Part shown: one piece after another, positions 26,811-35,494 of the stretch
Layout: every line of letters begins with the position of its first letter
How positions within the stretch are numbered: position 1 is the stretch's first letter
Assembly (NCBI RefSeq): GCF_023516715.1
Contig: NZ_JAMGSI010000002.1
Location: 806,001-870,000 of the forward strand
Direction of reading: 5' to 3'
From: Akkermansia massiliensis
GTDB lineage: Bacteria; Verrucomicrobiota; Verrucomicrobiia; Verrucomicrobiales; Akkermansiaceae
DNA: 64,000 nt
Position numbers and translations under genes: made by a program
Notes under the pieces: generated by a model
What the model was told of the DNA's origin: nothing
Database searches by the model: none
What the model saw: the letters and a program-made list of their open reading frames with translations, nothing else

Positions 26811-27761
26811 TCATTCCTCAATCGGTTCCGCAAGGGGGATGTCCTCGTAGGAATCGTCGAAAATGACGGGGATATTGTGCTCCGGAATCAGGTTGATGGC
26901 GCTGATTTTCCGGTGCGTCTGGCGTGCGTGCCGGAGAGCGCGGGACAGTTTTTCCACCTGGTGCTCCAGGCCGTAATGGCTGAAGGTGGCCTGGCAGTCG
27001 TTGGAGAAGCGCACGCAGAAGGACCAGTCGTTGGGCGTGGTGATGGAGACGATGCTGGGCAGGTATTCCGTCACCGTGCCGGAGAGCAGCTCAATCAGCT
27101 TCATGGGCGCTTCCAGCTCCCGGATGCCGACTCCGTAGCTGAGCTGGCCGGAGCTGGGCGGCCTGAGCGTGACGGAGGGCATGTGCCTGCCCTGGATGTA
27201 GGGCATGTGGACCTGCTCCATACAGGGGAAAATGACGCCCTCCTTGTCCGCCAGAACGCCGTATTTGGCGTCTCCCGGGTGGACGCCCAGTTCCGGGCAG
27301 TCAATCCATGCCACGGGGATGCGCGCGTCAATGTCCACCAGCAGCGTGGGATTGGAGGATATCTGGCGCTTGACGGCCGCCCGGCGGATGGCCGGGCATT
27401 TTTCCAGCCGCTGTTCCAGTTCCGGGGCATCCATGGAAAAGATGTTGTCCTTCGGGCCTATCCCCATGACGGCGAAAGCCTGCTCGGAGTTGAAAATGCC
27501 GTTGCTTTTCAACGTGACGGTGTCGATGGAGAGCCAGTCGTACTTGAGGATGTAATCCGTCCAGAGGAAGACGATGGCCCCGATAAGGCCGAAGATGAGC
27601 GTGTAAACGGTGACGATGTGGTACAGCTTGCGCCGGAAGAGCCAGAAACGGTAGTTCCTGCCCTTGCGCTCAATGGTTTCTTTTCTGGCCTCCCGTTCCA
27701 GCAGGAGCATTTCCGGCCTTTTGGCGGAACGGGGGACTGGCGTTGTGGCTTTGTGCGACAT
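26811..27761 (-). CDS. ftsQ: FtsQ-like cell division protein
   Basis: 316 aa from the ATG at 27761; an in-frame TTG at 27800 is less likely. It is a bitopic membrane protein: charged N-terminus, one transmembrane helix (about 42-64, TVYTLIFGLIGAIVFLW), then a POTRA-like domain (LSIDTVTLKSNGIFNSEQ onward) and a beta domain (PTLLVDIDARIPVAWI). FtsQ links early and late divisome proteins in the periplasm. It lies last in the dcw cluster after ddl, the usual ddl-ftsQ order. Similarity is diffuse, as is normal for FtsQ; context strengthens the call. Confidence 0.82.
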   Translation of the reverse strand: MSHKATTPVPRSAKRPEMLLLEREARKETIERKGRNYRFWLFRRKLYHIVTVYTLIFGLIGAIVFLWTDYILKYDWLSIDTVTLKSNGIFNSEQAFAVMGIGPKDNIFSMDAPELEQRLEKCPAIRRAAVKRQISSNPTLLVDIDARIPVAWIDCPELGVHPGDAKYGVLADKEGVIFPCMEQVHMPYIQGRHMPSVTLRPPSSGQLSYGVGIRELEAPMKLIELLSGTVTEYLPSIVSITTPNDWSFCVRFSNDCQATFSHYGLEHQVEKLSRALRHARQTHRKISAINLIPEHNIPVIFDDSYEDIPLAEPIEE

Positions 27762-27808
27762 CGGGGGGTGTGGGATGGGCGACTCCCCGCCCTCTGTCAA
27801 ATATTACG

Positions 27809-28744
27809 CTATTTCCGGGGGGTGGCTAGCGATAATTCCGCTATTTTTTCGCAAAGGGCCTCGTAGGACCAGCCGGCGGCAGCAGCCGCCTTGGGGAGCA
27901 GGCTGGAGGGGGTCATGCCGGGAATGGTGTTAATTTCCAGCACGAAGGGGGAGTCGTCTACCTCGCGCAGCAGCACGTCCACGCGGCCGTACACCTCCAC
28001 GCCGGCGGCGCGGTAGGCCTTCAGGGCGGCCTCCTGCACCTTGGCGGCGATTTCTTCCGGAAGGTCCGCCGGGCAGATGTAATCCGTGCCTCCGCCCATG
28101 TTCATCCACGGGTACTTGTTGCTCAGGTCATAGAAGCCGGAGCGGGGGCAGATGTGGATGACCGGGAGGGCTTCCCCGTCCAGAACGCCCACCGTAAGTT
28201 CACGGCCTTGAATGAATTCCTCCACCAGCACGGTGGTGCCGTGGGTAACGGCTTCCTCCATGGCGGGGAGCACGTCTTCCTGCTTGTGGATGATGTGGAC
28301 GCCCACGCTGGAGCCCTCGCAGGGAGGCTTGATGACGAAGGGAAGGGGAAGGGACGGCATCACGATGCCGCCGGAGCAGTCCAGGATTTCCGCGCGGGGG
28401 GTGGGAACCCCGGCTTCCAGAAATACCTTCTTGGATTCGGACTTGTCAAAGCACAAGGCGCTGGAACGGGAACCGGCTCCCGTATACGGAACGCCGCGTT
28501 CCTCCAGAATGGCTTGAAGGGCCCCGTCCTCGCCGAAGGTGCCGTGAATGATGTTGTAGGCCAGTTCCGTGCCTTCCGGCAGCCGGAAGTCCGGACCATG
28601 TACGTCCACCTCCGTTACGTCGGTAAACCCGGCCTGGCGCAGGGCGCCGTAAACGGACTTTCCGGAGACGAGGGATACTTCCCGTTCCGCTCCGGGGCCG
28701 CCAAGGAGAAGGGCAATCTTGAGGTCGCGCTTGAGAGTGCTCAT
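27809..28744 (-). CDS. ddl: D-alanine--D-alanine ligase
   Basis: 311 aa, ATP-grasp enzyme making D-Ala-D-Ala for the murein pentapeptide. Family motifs are LLGGPGAEREVSLVSGKSV (13-31), HGTFGEDGALQAILE, PFVIKPPCEGSSVGVHI (ATP-binding), VEEFIQGRELTVGVL and the C-terminal metal/ATP site VLEINTIPGMTPSSLLPKA. It is 23 nt after murC/B and 47 nt before ftsQ. Confidence 0.96.
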   Translation of the reverse strand: MSTLKRDLKIALLLGGPGAEREVSLVSGKSVYGALRQAGFTDVTEVDVHGPDFRLPEGTELAYNIIHGTFGEDGALQAILEERGVPYTGAGSRSSALCFDKSESKKVFLEAGVPTPRAEILDCSGGIVMPSLPLPFVIKPPCEGSSVGVHIIHKQEDVLPAMEEAVTHGTTVLVEEFIQGRELTVGVLDGEALPVIHICPRSGFYDLSNKYPWMNMGGGTDYICPADLPEEIAAKVQEAALKAYRAAGVEVYGRVDVLLREVDDSPFVLEINTIPGMTPSSLLPKAAAAAGWSYEALCEKIAELSLATPRK

Positions 28745-28767
28745 GTTGAAATAAAATAATGAATGGG

Positions 28768-31065
28768 TTAAAACTGGGGTTCCCGGTCTCCGATGACCTG
28801 GGCTTCCGATTTCAGGTCAATGCCGCGGTTTTCCATGGCTTCCTTCCGGATCATGTCAATCAGGATGGTGATGTCCCGCGCCCTGGCATGGCCGCGGTTG
28901 ATGATGAAATTGGCGTGCACGTCTGACACGCAGGCATCCCCCACGCAGGCGTTTTTCAGGCCCAGCTCGTCAATGAGCCTGCCCGCCGGGATTTCCTCCG
29001 GGTTCTTGAAGATGCAGCCTGCGCTGGCTCCTACGGGCTGGGAAAGCTTGCGCTTGGCCCTGGCCGCCGCCAGGAGCCGTTCCATTTCCTCCGCCGGGGC
29101 GGGCTGCGCTTCAAACACGGCCTGAAGCACAAAATTATGGGCCAGGTCCGGGATGGAGCGGTACTGGGCGTTCAGTTCCTCCTTTGTGTGACTGCGGATT
29201 TCCCCGTCTTCATCCAGGCAGACGACGGAGACGAGGTTTTTAATCATGTCCATGCCCATGGCCCCGGCGTTCATGCGGAGGCTTCCTCCCACATTGCCTG
29301 GAATGCCGTCCATCCATTCCAGGCCGCCCAGGCCGTTCTGGACGGCGGTGGAAACCAGCTTTTTCAGCCGCACTCCCGCGCCGGCGGAAAGGCGGTTCCC
29401 CTGAATTTCCAGGACGTCGAATTCGCCTCCGGAGGGGTGGATGACGGCGCCGCGCAGGCCGCCGTCCCTGACGATGATGTTGGAGCCGCGGCCAATGACG
29501 TGCACGGGAATGTTCCTGTCCCGGCAATAATTGACGGCTGTCTGCATGCCGGAGAAGGTGGAGGGCTCCAGCCAGTACTGGGCGCAGCCTCCCACCCTCA
29601 TGGTGGTGTGGCGTGACATGGGTTCGTACAGCTTGCCTTCCAGGGATTCGCCCGCGGTGCGTTCCAGATCCTCCAGCAGAGCCAGGTCGCGCGCGATGCG
29701 CATGCCGCATTCGTGGACGTTTCCGGCCCCCAGCGTCAGGAACAGGTCTCCGGGTTTCAGCGCGTTGCCGATGGCGTGGTGGGCCGTGCCCAGGTCGGGA
29801 AGATAATGGGTTTCCACCGGGCCGTGCCTGTGCATGGCGTCGATGATGGTCTGGCCGCTCACTCCTTCAATGGGCAGTTCGCTGGCGGGGTAAACGTCCG
29901 CCACAAAGACGAGGTCCGCCGCCTGGAGCACCTTGCCGAAGTCGTCCGCCAGCATCTGGGTGCGCGTGTAGCGGTGCGGCTGGAAGTAAACCACCAGGCG
30001 GTTCGGCTGGAGGGAGCGGGCGGTCTGGAGCGTGGCGGCTATCTCCGTGGGATGGTGGCCGTAATCGTCCACAATCCGGATGGTGGGGGAAAGGTATTTG
30101 GTCTCAAAGCGGCGCTTGGCCCCGGCGAAGGAAGCCAGGCCGCGCGTTATCGCCGGGAAGTCCACGCCCAGTTCCGTTGCCAGCGCAATGGCAGCCAGGG
30201 AATTCAGCACGTTGTGGCGTCCGGGAATGCCCAGCTCCACGCGGCCCAGTTCCTCTTCCCCTTTCAGGACGGTGAACAGGGTGCGGCCGCGGCGTTCCAG
30301 GATGTCCGTGGCGGTGTAATCCGCACCAGACCAGCCGTAGGAAACGGAATTGGGATAGCCGGCGCATACGTCCGCTGCGCCGGGATGGGCGCGGCAGTAA
30401 ATGATCTTGCCCCGCGTCTGGGAGCACAGCTGGTCAAACACGGCCTTGATTTCATCCAGGTCCTTGTAATGGTCCAGGTGTTCCGGCTCAATGTTGAGGA
30501 CGATGCTGTGCTCCGGGATGTAGTTCACCAGCGTGCCGTCGCTCTCGTCCCCTTCCGCCACCAGGTATTCGCTGTCCTCGTTCCAGTGGGCGTTGGTGCC
30601 CAGCACGGGGATTTCCGCCCCTACATAGTGGCACGGGCGCATGCGGCCTTCCCGCATCAGGTGAGCGCAGAGGGCCGAGGTGGTGGTTTTGCCGTGCGTG
30701 CCGGAGACCACGACGCCCTTCTTCCCGTTCAGGATGGCCGCCAGGCATTCCGCGCGGCGCATGCAGGGAATGTTCAGTTTGCGCGCGGCGGAAAGGGCCG
30801 GATTATCCTCCCGGATGGCGCTGGAATAAATGACGATTTCCGCGTCGGAGACGGCGTCCGCTGAATGCGGGCAGGAAAAAGAAAGTCCCAGGCTCTGGAG
30901 CCGTTCGGTTTCCGTGCTGGTCACCCGGTCGCAGCCGCTCACCCGGTGCCCCATTTCCATCAGCATGAGCGCCAGGCCGGACATGCCGGACCCGGCCACC
31001 CCGATGAGGTGGAGACGTGCCGGATGTTCCCTGTCCATCAGGCGTTTGCGTAAAGTCTCAATCAT
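28768..31065 (-). CDS. murC/murB: Fused UDP-N-acetylmuramate--L-alanine ligase and UDP-N-acetylenolpyruvoylglucosamine reductase (MurC-MurB)
   Basis: 765 aa from the ATG at 31065 (MIETLRKRLMDREH), overlapping the murG end by 8 nt. Residues 1-470 are MurC: GVAGSGMSGLA nucleotide fold, GTHGKTTT (122-129) ATP loop, EPEHLDHY, and LGAGNVHECG near the end. From about 478 to the end is MurB: TTMRVGGCAQYWLEP, GRGSNIIVRDGG (FAD), WMDGIPGNVGGSLRMNAGAMG, and SAGCIFKNP near the active site. MurB usually has Ser in that motif (GSxFKNP); here it is Cys, a variant also known in the type II group. MurB makes UDP-MurNAc and MurC adds L-Ala, so the fusion joins two consecutive reactions. Confidence 0.95.
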   Translation of the reverse strand: MIETLRKRLMDREHPARLHLIGVAGSGMSGLALMLMEMGHRVSGCDRVTSTETERLQSLGLSFSCPHSADAVSDAEIVIYSSAIREDNPALSAARKLNIPCMRRAECLAAILNGKKGVVVSGTHGKTTTSALCAHLMREGRMRPCHYVGAEIPVLGTNAHWNEDSEYLVAEGDESDGTLVNYIPEHSIVLNIEPEHLDHYKDLDEIKAVFDQLCSQTRGKIIYCRAHPGAADVCAGYPNSVSYGWSGADYTATDILERRGRTLFTVLKGEEELGRVELGIPGRHNVLNSLAAIALATELGVDFPAITRGLASFAGAKRRFETKYLSPTIRIVDDYGHHPTEIAATLQTARSLQPNRLVVYFQPHRYTRTQMLADDFGKVLQAADLVFVADVYPASELPIEGVSGQTIIDAMHRHGPVETHYLPDLGTAHHAIGNALKPGDLFLTLGAGNVHECGMRIARDLALLEDLERTAGESLEGKLYEPMSRHTTMRVGGCAQYWLEPSTFSGMQTAVNYCRDRNIPVHVIGRGSNIIVRDGGLRGAVIHPSGGEFDVLEIQGNRLSAGAGVRLKKLVSTAVQNGLGGLEWMDGIPGNVGGSLRMNAGAMGMDMIKNLVSVVCLDEDGEIRSHTKEELNAQYRSIPDLAHNFVLQAVFEAQPAPAEEMERLLAAARAKRKLSQPVGASAGCIFKNPEEIPAGRLIDELGLKNACVGDACVSDVHANFIINRGHARARDITILIDMIRKEAMENRGIDLKSEAQVIGDREPQF

Positions 31066-32182
31066 GGATGGCTGCATGGTCCGTGTTTTCAATGACATTG
31101 GCGATGCGGGATACTGCATCAGGCGTATCCAGACGTAAAGCACATTCATTCATGGAGGCCAGCAGGGAGGAATCCTTGAAGACTTCGTTCAGAAAAGCCG
31201 CAATATCGTCCGGCGTGAGGGTGTTTTCACGCATCATGCGCGCCGCCCCGTGGGCCGCGAAGACGCGCGCGTTGTGCGCCTGGTGGTCATCCGCGGCAAA
31301 GGGGTAGGGAACCAGCAGGGCCGCCTTCCCCATGTGGGCCAGCTCCGTCAGGCTGGACGCCCCGGAACGGGAAATGACCACGTCCGCCGCGGCGTACGCG
31401 GTCGCCATGGCGGAACAGAACTCAATGACGTGCACATGGGGCATGTCCGCCGTCAGCTGGCTCACGCGCGCAAAATCCGCGGAGCCGGTGATGATGAGGA
31501 AGTCGCACAGGTCCGCGCACTGCCGGGCCGCTTCAATGACCAGGGAATTCAGGTTCCTGGCCCCCTGGGAGCCGCCCATCACCAGGGCCACGCGGCGGTC
31601 CTTCGGCAGGTTGAGCTCCGCCCGGGATTCATCCTTATCCCTGCGTTCCTCCATCTCCTGGCGCACCGGGGTGCCGGTGACGATGCACTTGGCGGGGTTG
31701 AAATAGTGCCTGGCCTCCTCAATGCCCAGCAACACGTTCGTGCAGCATTTGGCGGTCATGCGGTTGGCCTTGCCGGGCAGGGCGTTGGAATCGTGCACGT
31801 AGGTGCGGATGCCCTTGCGGTGGGCGGCGTAAACGGGGGGGAAGGAAGTAAAGCCGCCCATGCCGATGACGACGTCCGCATTCACCTCGTCCAGAAGGCT
31901 GCGGCTGAAACGGATGGCCTTGTACAGCCTGAGCCCGAAGCCCAGCAGGGACATGGACGGGATTTTGGGCATAGCGATGGCCTCAATGGTGCGGAAATTG
32001 AGATCGCCGTAATTCTTGCTGGCCTGCGCATCCACCTTCTTCTGGGAAATGAGGAGGGTGACGTTGTGGCCGCGCTTTTTAAGTTCCTGGGCTACGGCTA
32101 TGCCGGGGAAAAGGTGCCCCCCCGTGCCGCCGCAGGCAATCACGATGTTCAGGGTGGGACGCGAGGGAGAGGGTTCAGTCAT
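31058..32182 (-). CDS. murG: UDP-GlcNAc:undecaprenyl-PP-MurNAc-pentapeptide GlcNAc transferase
   Basis: 374 aa, GT28 family, converts lipid I to lipid II at the inner face of the membrane. Motifs are the N-terminal G loop IACGGTGGHLFPGIAVA (12-28), GMGGFTSFPPVYAA, HDSNALPGKANR, VMGGSQGARNLN and the UDP-GlcNAc site SRSGASSLTELAHMGKAALL. The ATG overlaps the ftsW stop (ATGA, 32179-32182). Confidence 0.97.
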   Translation of the reverse strand: MTEPSPSRPTLNIVIACGGTGGHLFPGIAVAQELKKRGHNVTLLISQKKVDAQASKNYGDLNFRTIEAIAMPKIPSMSLLGFGLRLYKAIRFSRSLLDEVNADVVIGMGGFTSFPPVYAAHRKGIRTYVHDSNALPGKANRMTAKCCTNVLLGIEEARHYFNPAKCIVTGTPVRQEMEERRDKDESRAELNLPKDRRVALVMGGSQGARNLNSLVIEAARQCADLCDFLIITGSADFARVSQLTADMPHVHVIEFCSAMATAYAAADVVISRSGASSLTELAHMGKAALLVPYPFAADDHQAHNARVFAAHGAARMMRENTLTPDDIAAFLNEVFKDSSLLASMNECALRLDTPDAVSRIANVIENTDHAAIHD

Positions 32183-33321
32183 AATCTTACGTCAATGGAG
32201 CGTTCGTCTTTGCGGGTGATTTCACAGTTGGGCTGTGCACCGGTGGAAAATCTCTGAATGCTGGTGAGCATGCCCAGGGCGGCCAGCGTGAAGACCAGGT
32301 TGGTGCCCCCGAAGCTGATGAAGGGCAGCGGCAGCCCGGAGTTGGGCACGGCGTTGGTCACCACGGCAATGTTCAGGATGGCGGGGCAGAAGATGATGGC
32401 GACGATCCCCACGGCCAGGAACCGGCCGTAGGCGTCCCGGCACTGCATGGCTACGCCGATGCCCGCATAGGTCATCAGGAAATAGCAGAGCAGGACGAAC
32501 ATGGTTCCGTAAAAGCCGAACTCCTCCCCAAGCGGGGCGAAGATGAAGTCCGTATGGGCGAAGGGAAGCGTGCCGTGCTTTTCCGCGCTGTTGCCCAGGC
32601 CCACCCCGTCCAGGCCGCCGCGGGACAGGGCGATGGAGGCGCGGTACTGCTGGAGCCCCGCGCCCAGGCGGTGGGCGTCCAGGTCCTTCCAGGCCAGGAA
32701 GCGTTCCAGGCGGTTGGCGTTGCTCTGCACCAGAACGTACAGGGCCGCTCCGGCGAGCGCTAGGGCGCCGCCCAGGTAAATCTTGCGCGTGCCGGCCACG
32801 AACATCACGCAGAACGCGGCCAGGGCCAGCGCTACGGAGGTGCCCATGTCCTTTTCAAAAAGAATCAGCGCCAGCGGAATGCCGAAGATGACGCCGGGCA
32901 TCACGAACCCCCACCAGAAGGAGGTAGTGCGGTCCCGGTACAGGGCCAGCCAGTTGGCCAGCGCCATCATCATGCAGAGCTTGGCGCATTCACTGGGCTG
33001 GAACTGCATGCCGATGGTGATCCAGCGGCGTTCCCCGTTGATCTCCTTCCCGATGCCCGGCACGTAGCACAGCACCAGCAGGAAGCAGGCGAACCCCAGA
33101 ATCCACCAGATATACTTCCTCCATATCCGGTAATCTATCCGGGAGAGGATCATGGCCCCCACCAGCCCCGCGCAGGCAAAGGCGGTCTGCTTGAACAGGG
33201 GCTCGTACGGGTGCTTGGTTTCTTCCGCCCAGGCCGCCGTGCTGGATACCATCACCAGGCCCACGACCAGAAGGCAGATGACGAAAAACCAGACCAGAAT
33301 CATGCAGACTTTGGAAGACAT
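32179..33321 (-). CDS. ftsW: SEDS-family peptidoglycan glycosyltransferase FtsW
   Basis: 380 aa with about 10 transmembrane helices. SEDS signatures are PSECAKLCMMMALANW, LILFEKDMGTSVALALAAF and the C-terminal GVAMQCRD...PLPFISFGGTNLVFTLAALG (shortened). It polymerises lipid II at the septum together with FtsI, which is coded in the same cluster. Position between the LysM gene and murG is the normal ftsW place. Confidence 0.94.
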   Translation of the reverse strand: MSSKVCMILVWFFVICLLVVGLVMVSSTAAWAEETKHPYEPLFKQTAFACAGLVGAMILSRIDYRIWRKYIWWILGFACFLLVLCYVPGIGKEINGERRWITIGMQFQPSECAKLCMMMALANWLALYRDRTTSFWWGFVMPGVIFGIPLALILFEKDMGTSVALALAAFCVMFVAGTRKIYLGGALALAGAALYVLVQSNANRLERFLAWKDLDAHRLGAGLQQYRASIALSRGGLDGVGLGNSAEKHGTLPFAHTDFIFAPLGEEFGFYGTMFVLLCYFLMTYAGIGVAMQCRDAYGRFLAVGIVAIIFCPAILNIAVVTNAVPNSGLPLPFISFGGTNLVFTLAALGMLTSIQRFSTGAQPNCEITRKDERSIDVRL

Positions 33322-33348
33322 GGCGGCAGGGGCGGGAAGAGAAAGAAC

Positions 33349-34149
33349 TTACTTCTTGGGAATCATGATCTTTTGACCGATCTTGAGGCGTGCTACGTCC
33401 CGGTCGTTCATCTTGTTGAATTTCTGGAGGGAGCGCCAGTTCATCTTGTACTTGCGGGCGATTACGGAGAGGGTCTCACCCTTCTTCACGATATGCGCCA
33501 CGCCGTCCGGTTCCGTTTCCGCGGCGGCGGTTTTTTCCGGCGCCATCTTGTCGCCGGGGCGTGCCGGAATGACGAGCGTGCTTCCGCTGACAAGGCGCTG
33601 CACCCTGGGATTGACGGCTTTCAGGTCATTGACGGCCACCTGGTTGTCACGGGCGATCCGTTCCCACGTATCCCCCGTGCGCACGATGTGGCGCGCAGGA
33701 CCTGCCACCGGAGCGGCATCCGGAATGTGTTCCTGCACGGCGGGAACCGGCTGCCTGTTCGGGCGCGCGTCCACCACCTGTTCCGGCTGCGTGATGGTGA
33801 CCGGAGCCGCGGGAGCGGCCTGGGGAGCCTGGGGCAGAACCGCCGGGGGAGCCGCAGGAACGGGCGTCTGGGAAACGGTGGGCGGCGCGGGAAGGGCGGT
33901 TGCCATTTCCACGGTCTCCGTCGTATTCCTGAACCAGGTGCTGCGGACATAGACGCCGCCGATAACAAGAAGATGGAGAAGAAGGAGGACGACGAGCCAG
34001 CGCACGACGGTGCTGCTGGGAGCGTCATCTTCAAATTCGGAGACGCGTGCGCGGTATCTGCTGAGCTTGGCACGGAGCACGGTGCCCATTTTGCGTTTCG
34101 GACGGGTGCGTCCGGTCGGATTGTGATCGGGGGTCTTGGTCGTTTTCAT
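33349..34149 (-). CDS. Membrane-anchored double-LysM peptidoglycan-binding protein
   Basis: 266 aa. A basic cytoplasmic N-terminus (1-45) precedes one transmembrane helix (49-68) and a long Pro/Ala-rich linker (about 85-150) that can span the periplasm. Two LysM domains follow at 153-195 (HIVRTGDTWERIARDN ... TLVIPA) and 218-264 (HIVKKGETLSVIARKY ... KIMIPKK). LysM binds GlcNAc-containing murein. Its location between murD and ftsW inside the dcw cluster suggests a role at the septum or in coupling to the wall. It has no catalytic domain. Confidence 0.88.
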   Translation of the reverse strand: MKTTKTPDHNPTGRTRPKRKMGTVLRAKLSRYRARVSEFEDDAPSSTVVRWLVVLLLLHLLVIGGVYVRSTWFRNTTETVEMATALPAPPTVSQTPVPAAPPAVLPQAPQAAPAAPVTITQPEQVVDARPNRQPVPAVQEHIPDAAPVAGPARHIVRTGDTWERIARDNQVAVNDLKAVNPRVQRLVSGSTLVIPARPGDKMAPEKTAAAETEPDGVAHIVKKGETLSVIARKYKMNWRSLQKFNKMNDRDVARLKIGQKIMIPKK

Positions 34150-34172
34150 GATGGTGGGTTTCTGGTGGGTTG

Positions 34173-35483
34173 TCAGGAAAGGGGGGAGAGGGCGTTCACC
34201 GCGTCCCGGAAGGCCTGGCCGCGCTGGACGTAGCCGGTGAACATGTCAAAGGAGGAGGTGCCGGGGGAGAACAGGACGGTGTCTCCCGTCCTGGCGCAGG
34301 CGCGGGCCTTGGCCACGCAGTCCGCCACGTCCGCTGCTTTTTCCGTGGGAACCACGGGGGAAAAGGCGTCCTGGAGCTGGTCCGCAATCTGGCCGAAGAC
34401 GACGCACGCGCGCACCTTTTCCTTCAGCATGGGCCGCAGGGGCAGGTAATCCAGTCCCTTGTCCTTGCCTCCGGCAATCAGGATGACCGGGGAATTCTGG
34501 GATTTCAGCGCTGCTTCCAGCGCGTGCAGGTTCGTGGCCTTGGAATCGTTCAGCCACAGCACGCCGTCCAGCGTGCGGACGGTCTCGCAGCGGTGGCCGG
34601 GGGGAGTGAACTCCTTCAATACTTCCGCAGCCGTTTCCGCGGGAATGCCCAGGTGGCGGCAGGCCAGCACGGCGGCCATGGCGTTTTCCGCGTTGTGGCG
34701 CTGGTTCAGGGTGGTATCCGCCAGGTTCAGCAGGGGCTTGTCTCCCTCCATGACCTGCGGTTCCCGGTAATAAAGGTCCGCCGCCGGATCTTCCGAACTG
34801 AAGGTGCGGACGGGGGCTTTCAGGTGCGGGAGCCTTTCCCCGGCGCGCACGACGGCCAGGTCTTCTTCCGTCTGGTTGTCGAAGATGTGCAGCTTGGCGT
34901 GGTAGTAATCCTCCACGGACTTGTAGCGGTCCATGTGGTCCGGCGCAAAATTGAGCCATACGGCCACGTCCGGGTGGAAATCGCGGATAGTTTCCAATTG
35001 GAAGGAGCTGACCTCCAGCGCCAGCACGTCCGGCACGGAATCCCGGAGCAGGATTTCCGCCATCGGGACGCCGTAATTGCCGCAGGCGATGGCCGCCTTT
35101 CCGGCGCGAAGCAGGATTTTTTCCACCAGGGACGTGGTGGTGGTTTTTCCGTTGGTGCCGGTGATGGCGATGATGCGGCCATGGTAGAAGCGGCAGGCCA
35201 GCTCCATTTCACCGATGGTTTCCACGCCTTCCCGCCCGAAGGCCCTGACAAAGGGGCTGTCCGTCTCAATGCCGGGGGAGATGACCACCAGGTCCGCGCG
35301 GAAGGCCCTCCCGTCTTCCTCCGTGGCGGCGGCGTGCAGCGGAATGTCTTCCGGCCAGTTGCCGATGGAGGGGGAGGCGTCAAACACGCGCACCCGGGCG
35401 CCATGCTTCATGGCGAGGCGCGCCGCGGCGCGTCCGCTTCTTCCCGCTCCCAGGACGGCGATGTTGAGATTGTTGAGCTGCAT
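34173..35483 (-). CDS. murD: UDP-N-acetylmuramoylalanine--D-glutamate ligase
   Basis: 436 aa from the ATG at 35483 (MQLNNLNIAVLGAGRSG); the frame beyond it overlaps mraY out of phase. Mur ligase motifs are ITGTNGKTTTTSLVEKIL (ATP loop), EVSSFQLE, NFAPDHMDRY, HNAENAMAAV, and DSKATN...ILIAGGKDKGLDY (shortened). It adds D-Glu to UDP-MurNAc-L-Ala. It lies 11 nt after mraY. Confidence 0.96.
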   Translation of the reverse strand: MQLNNLNIAVLGAGRSGRAAARLAMKHGARVRVFDASPSIGNWPEDIPLHAAATEEDGRAFRADLVVISPGIETDSPFVRAFGREGVETIGEMELACRFYHGRIIAITGTNGKTTTTSLVEKILLRAGKAAIACGNYGVPMAEILLRDSVPDVLALEVSSFQLETIRDFHPDVAVWLNFAPDHMDRYKSVEDYYHAKLHIFDNQTEEDLAVVRAGERLPHLKAPVRTFSSEDPAADLYYREPQVMEGDKPLLNLADTTLNQRHNAENAMAAVLACRHLGIPAETAAEVLKEFTPPGHRCETVRTLDGVLWLNDSKATNLHALEAALKSQNSPVILIAGGKDKGLDYLPLRPMLKEKVRACVVFGQIADQLQDAFSPVVPTEKAADVADCVAKARACARTGDTVLFSPGTSSFDMFTGYVQRGQAFRDAVNALSPLS

Positions 35484-35494
35484 GTTCGTGGTTG

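Noticed and set aside
26796-26812. Hairpin GACGCCG-GCA-CGGCGTC at the ftsQ stop as a terminator
   Set aside because: The stem is good, but no T-tract follows directly on the minus strand, so termination is uncertain.
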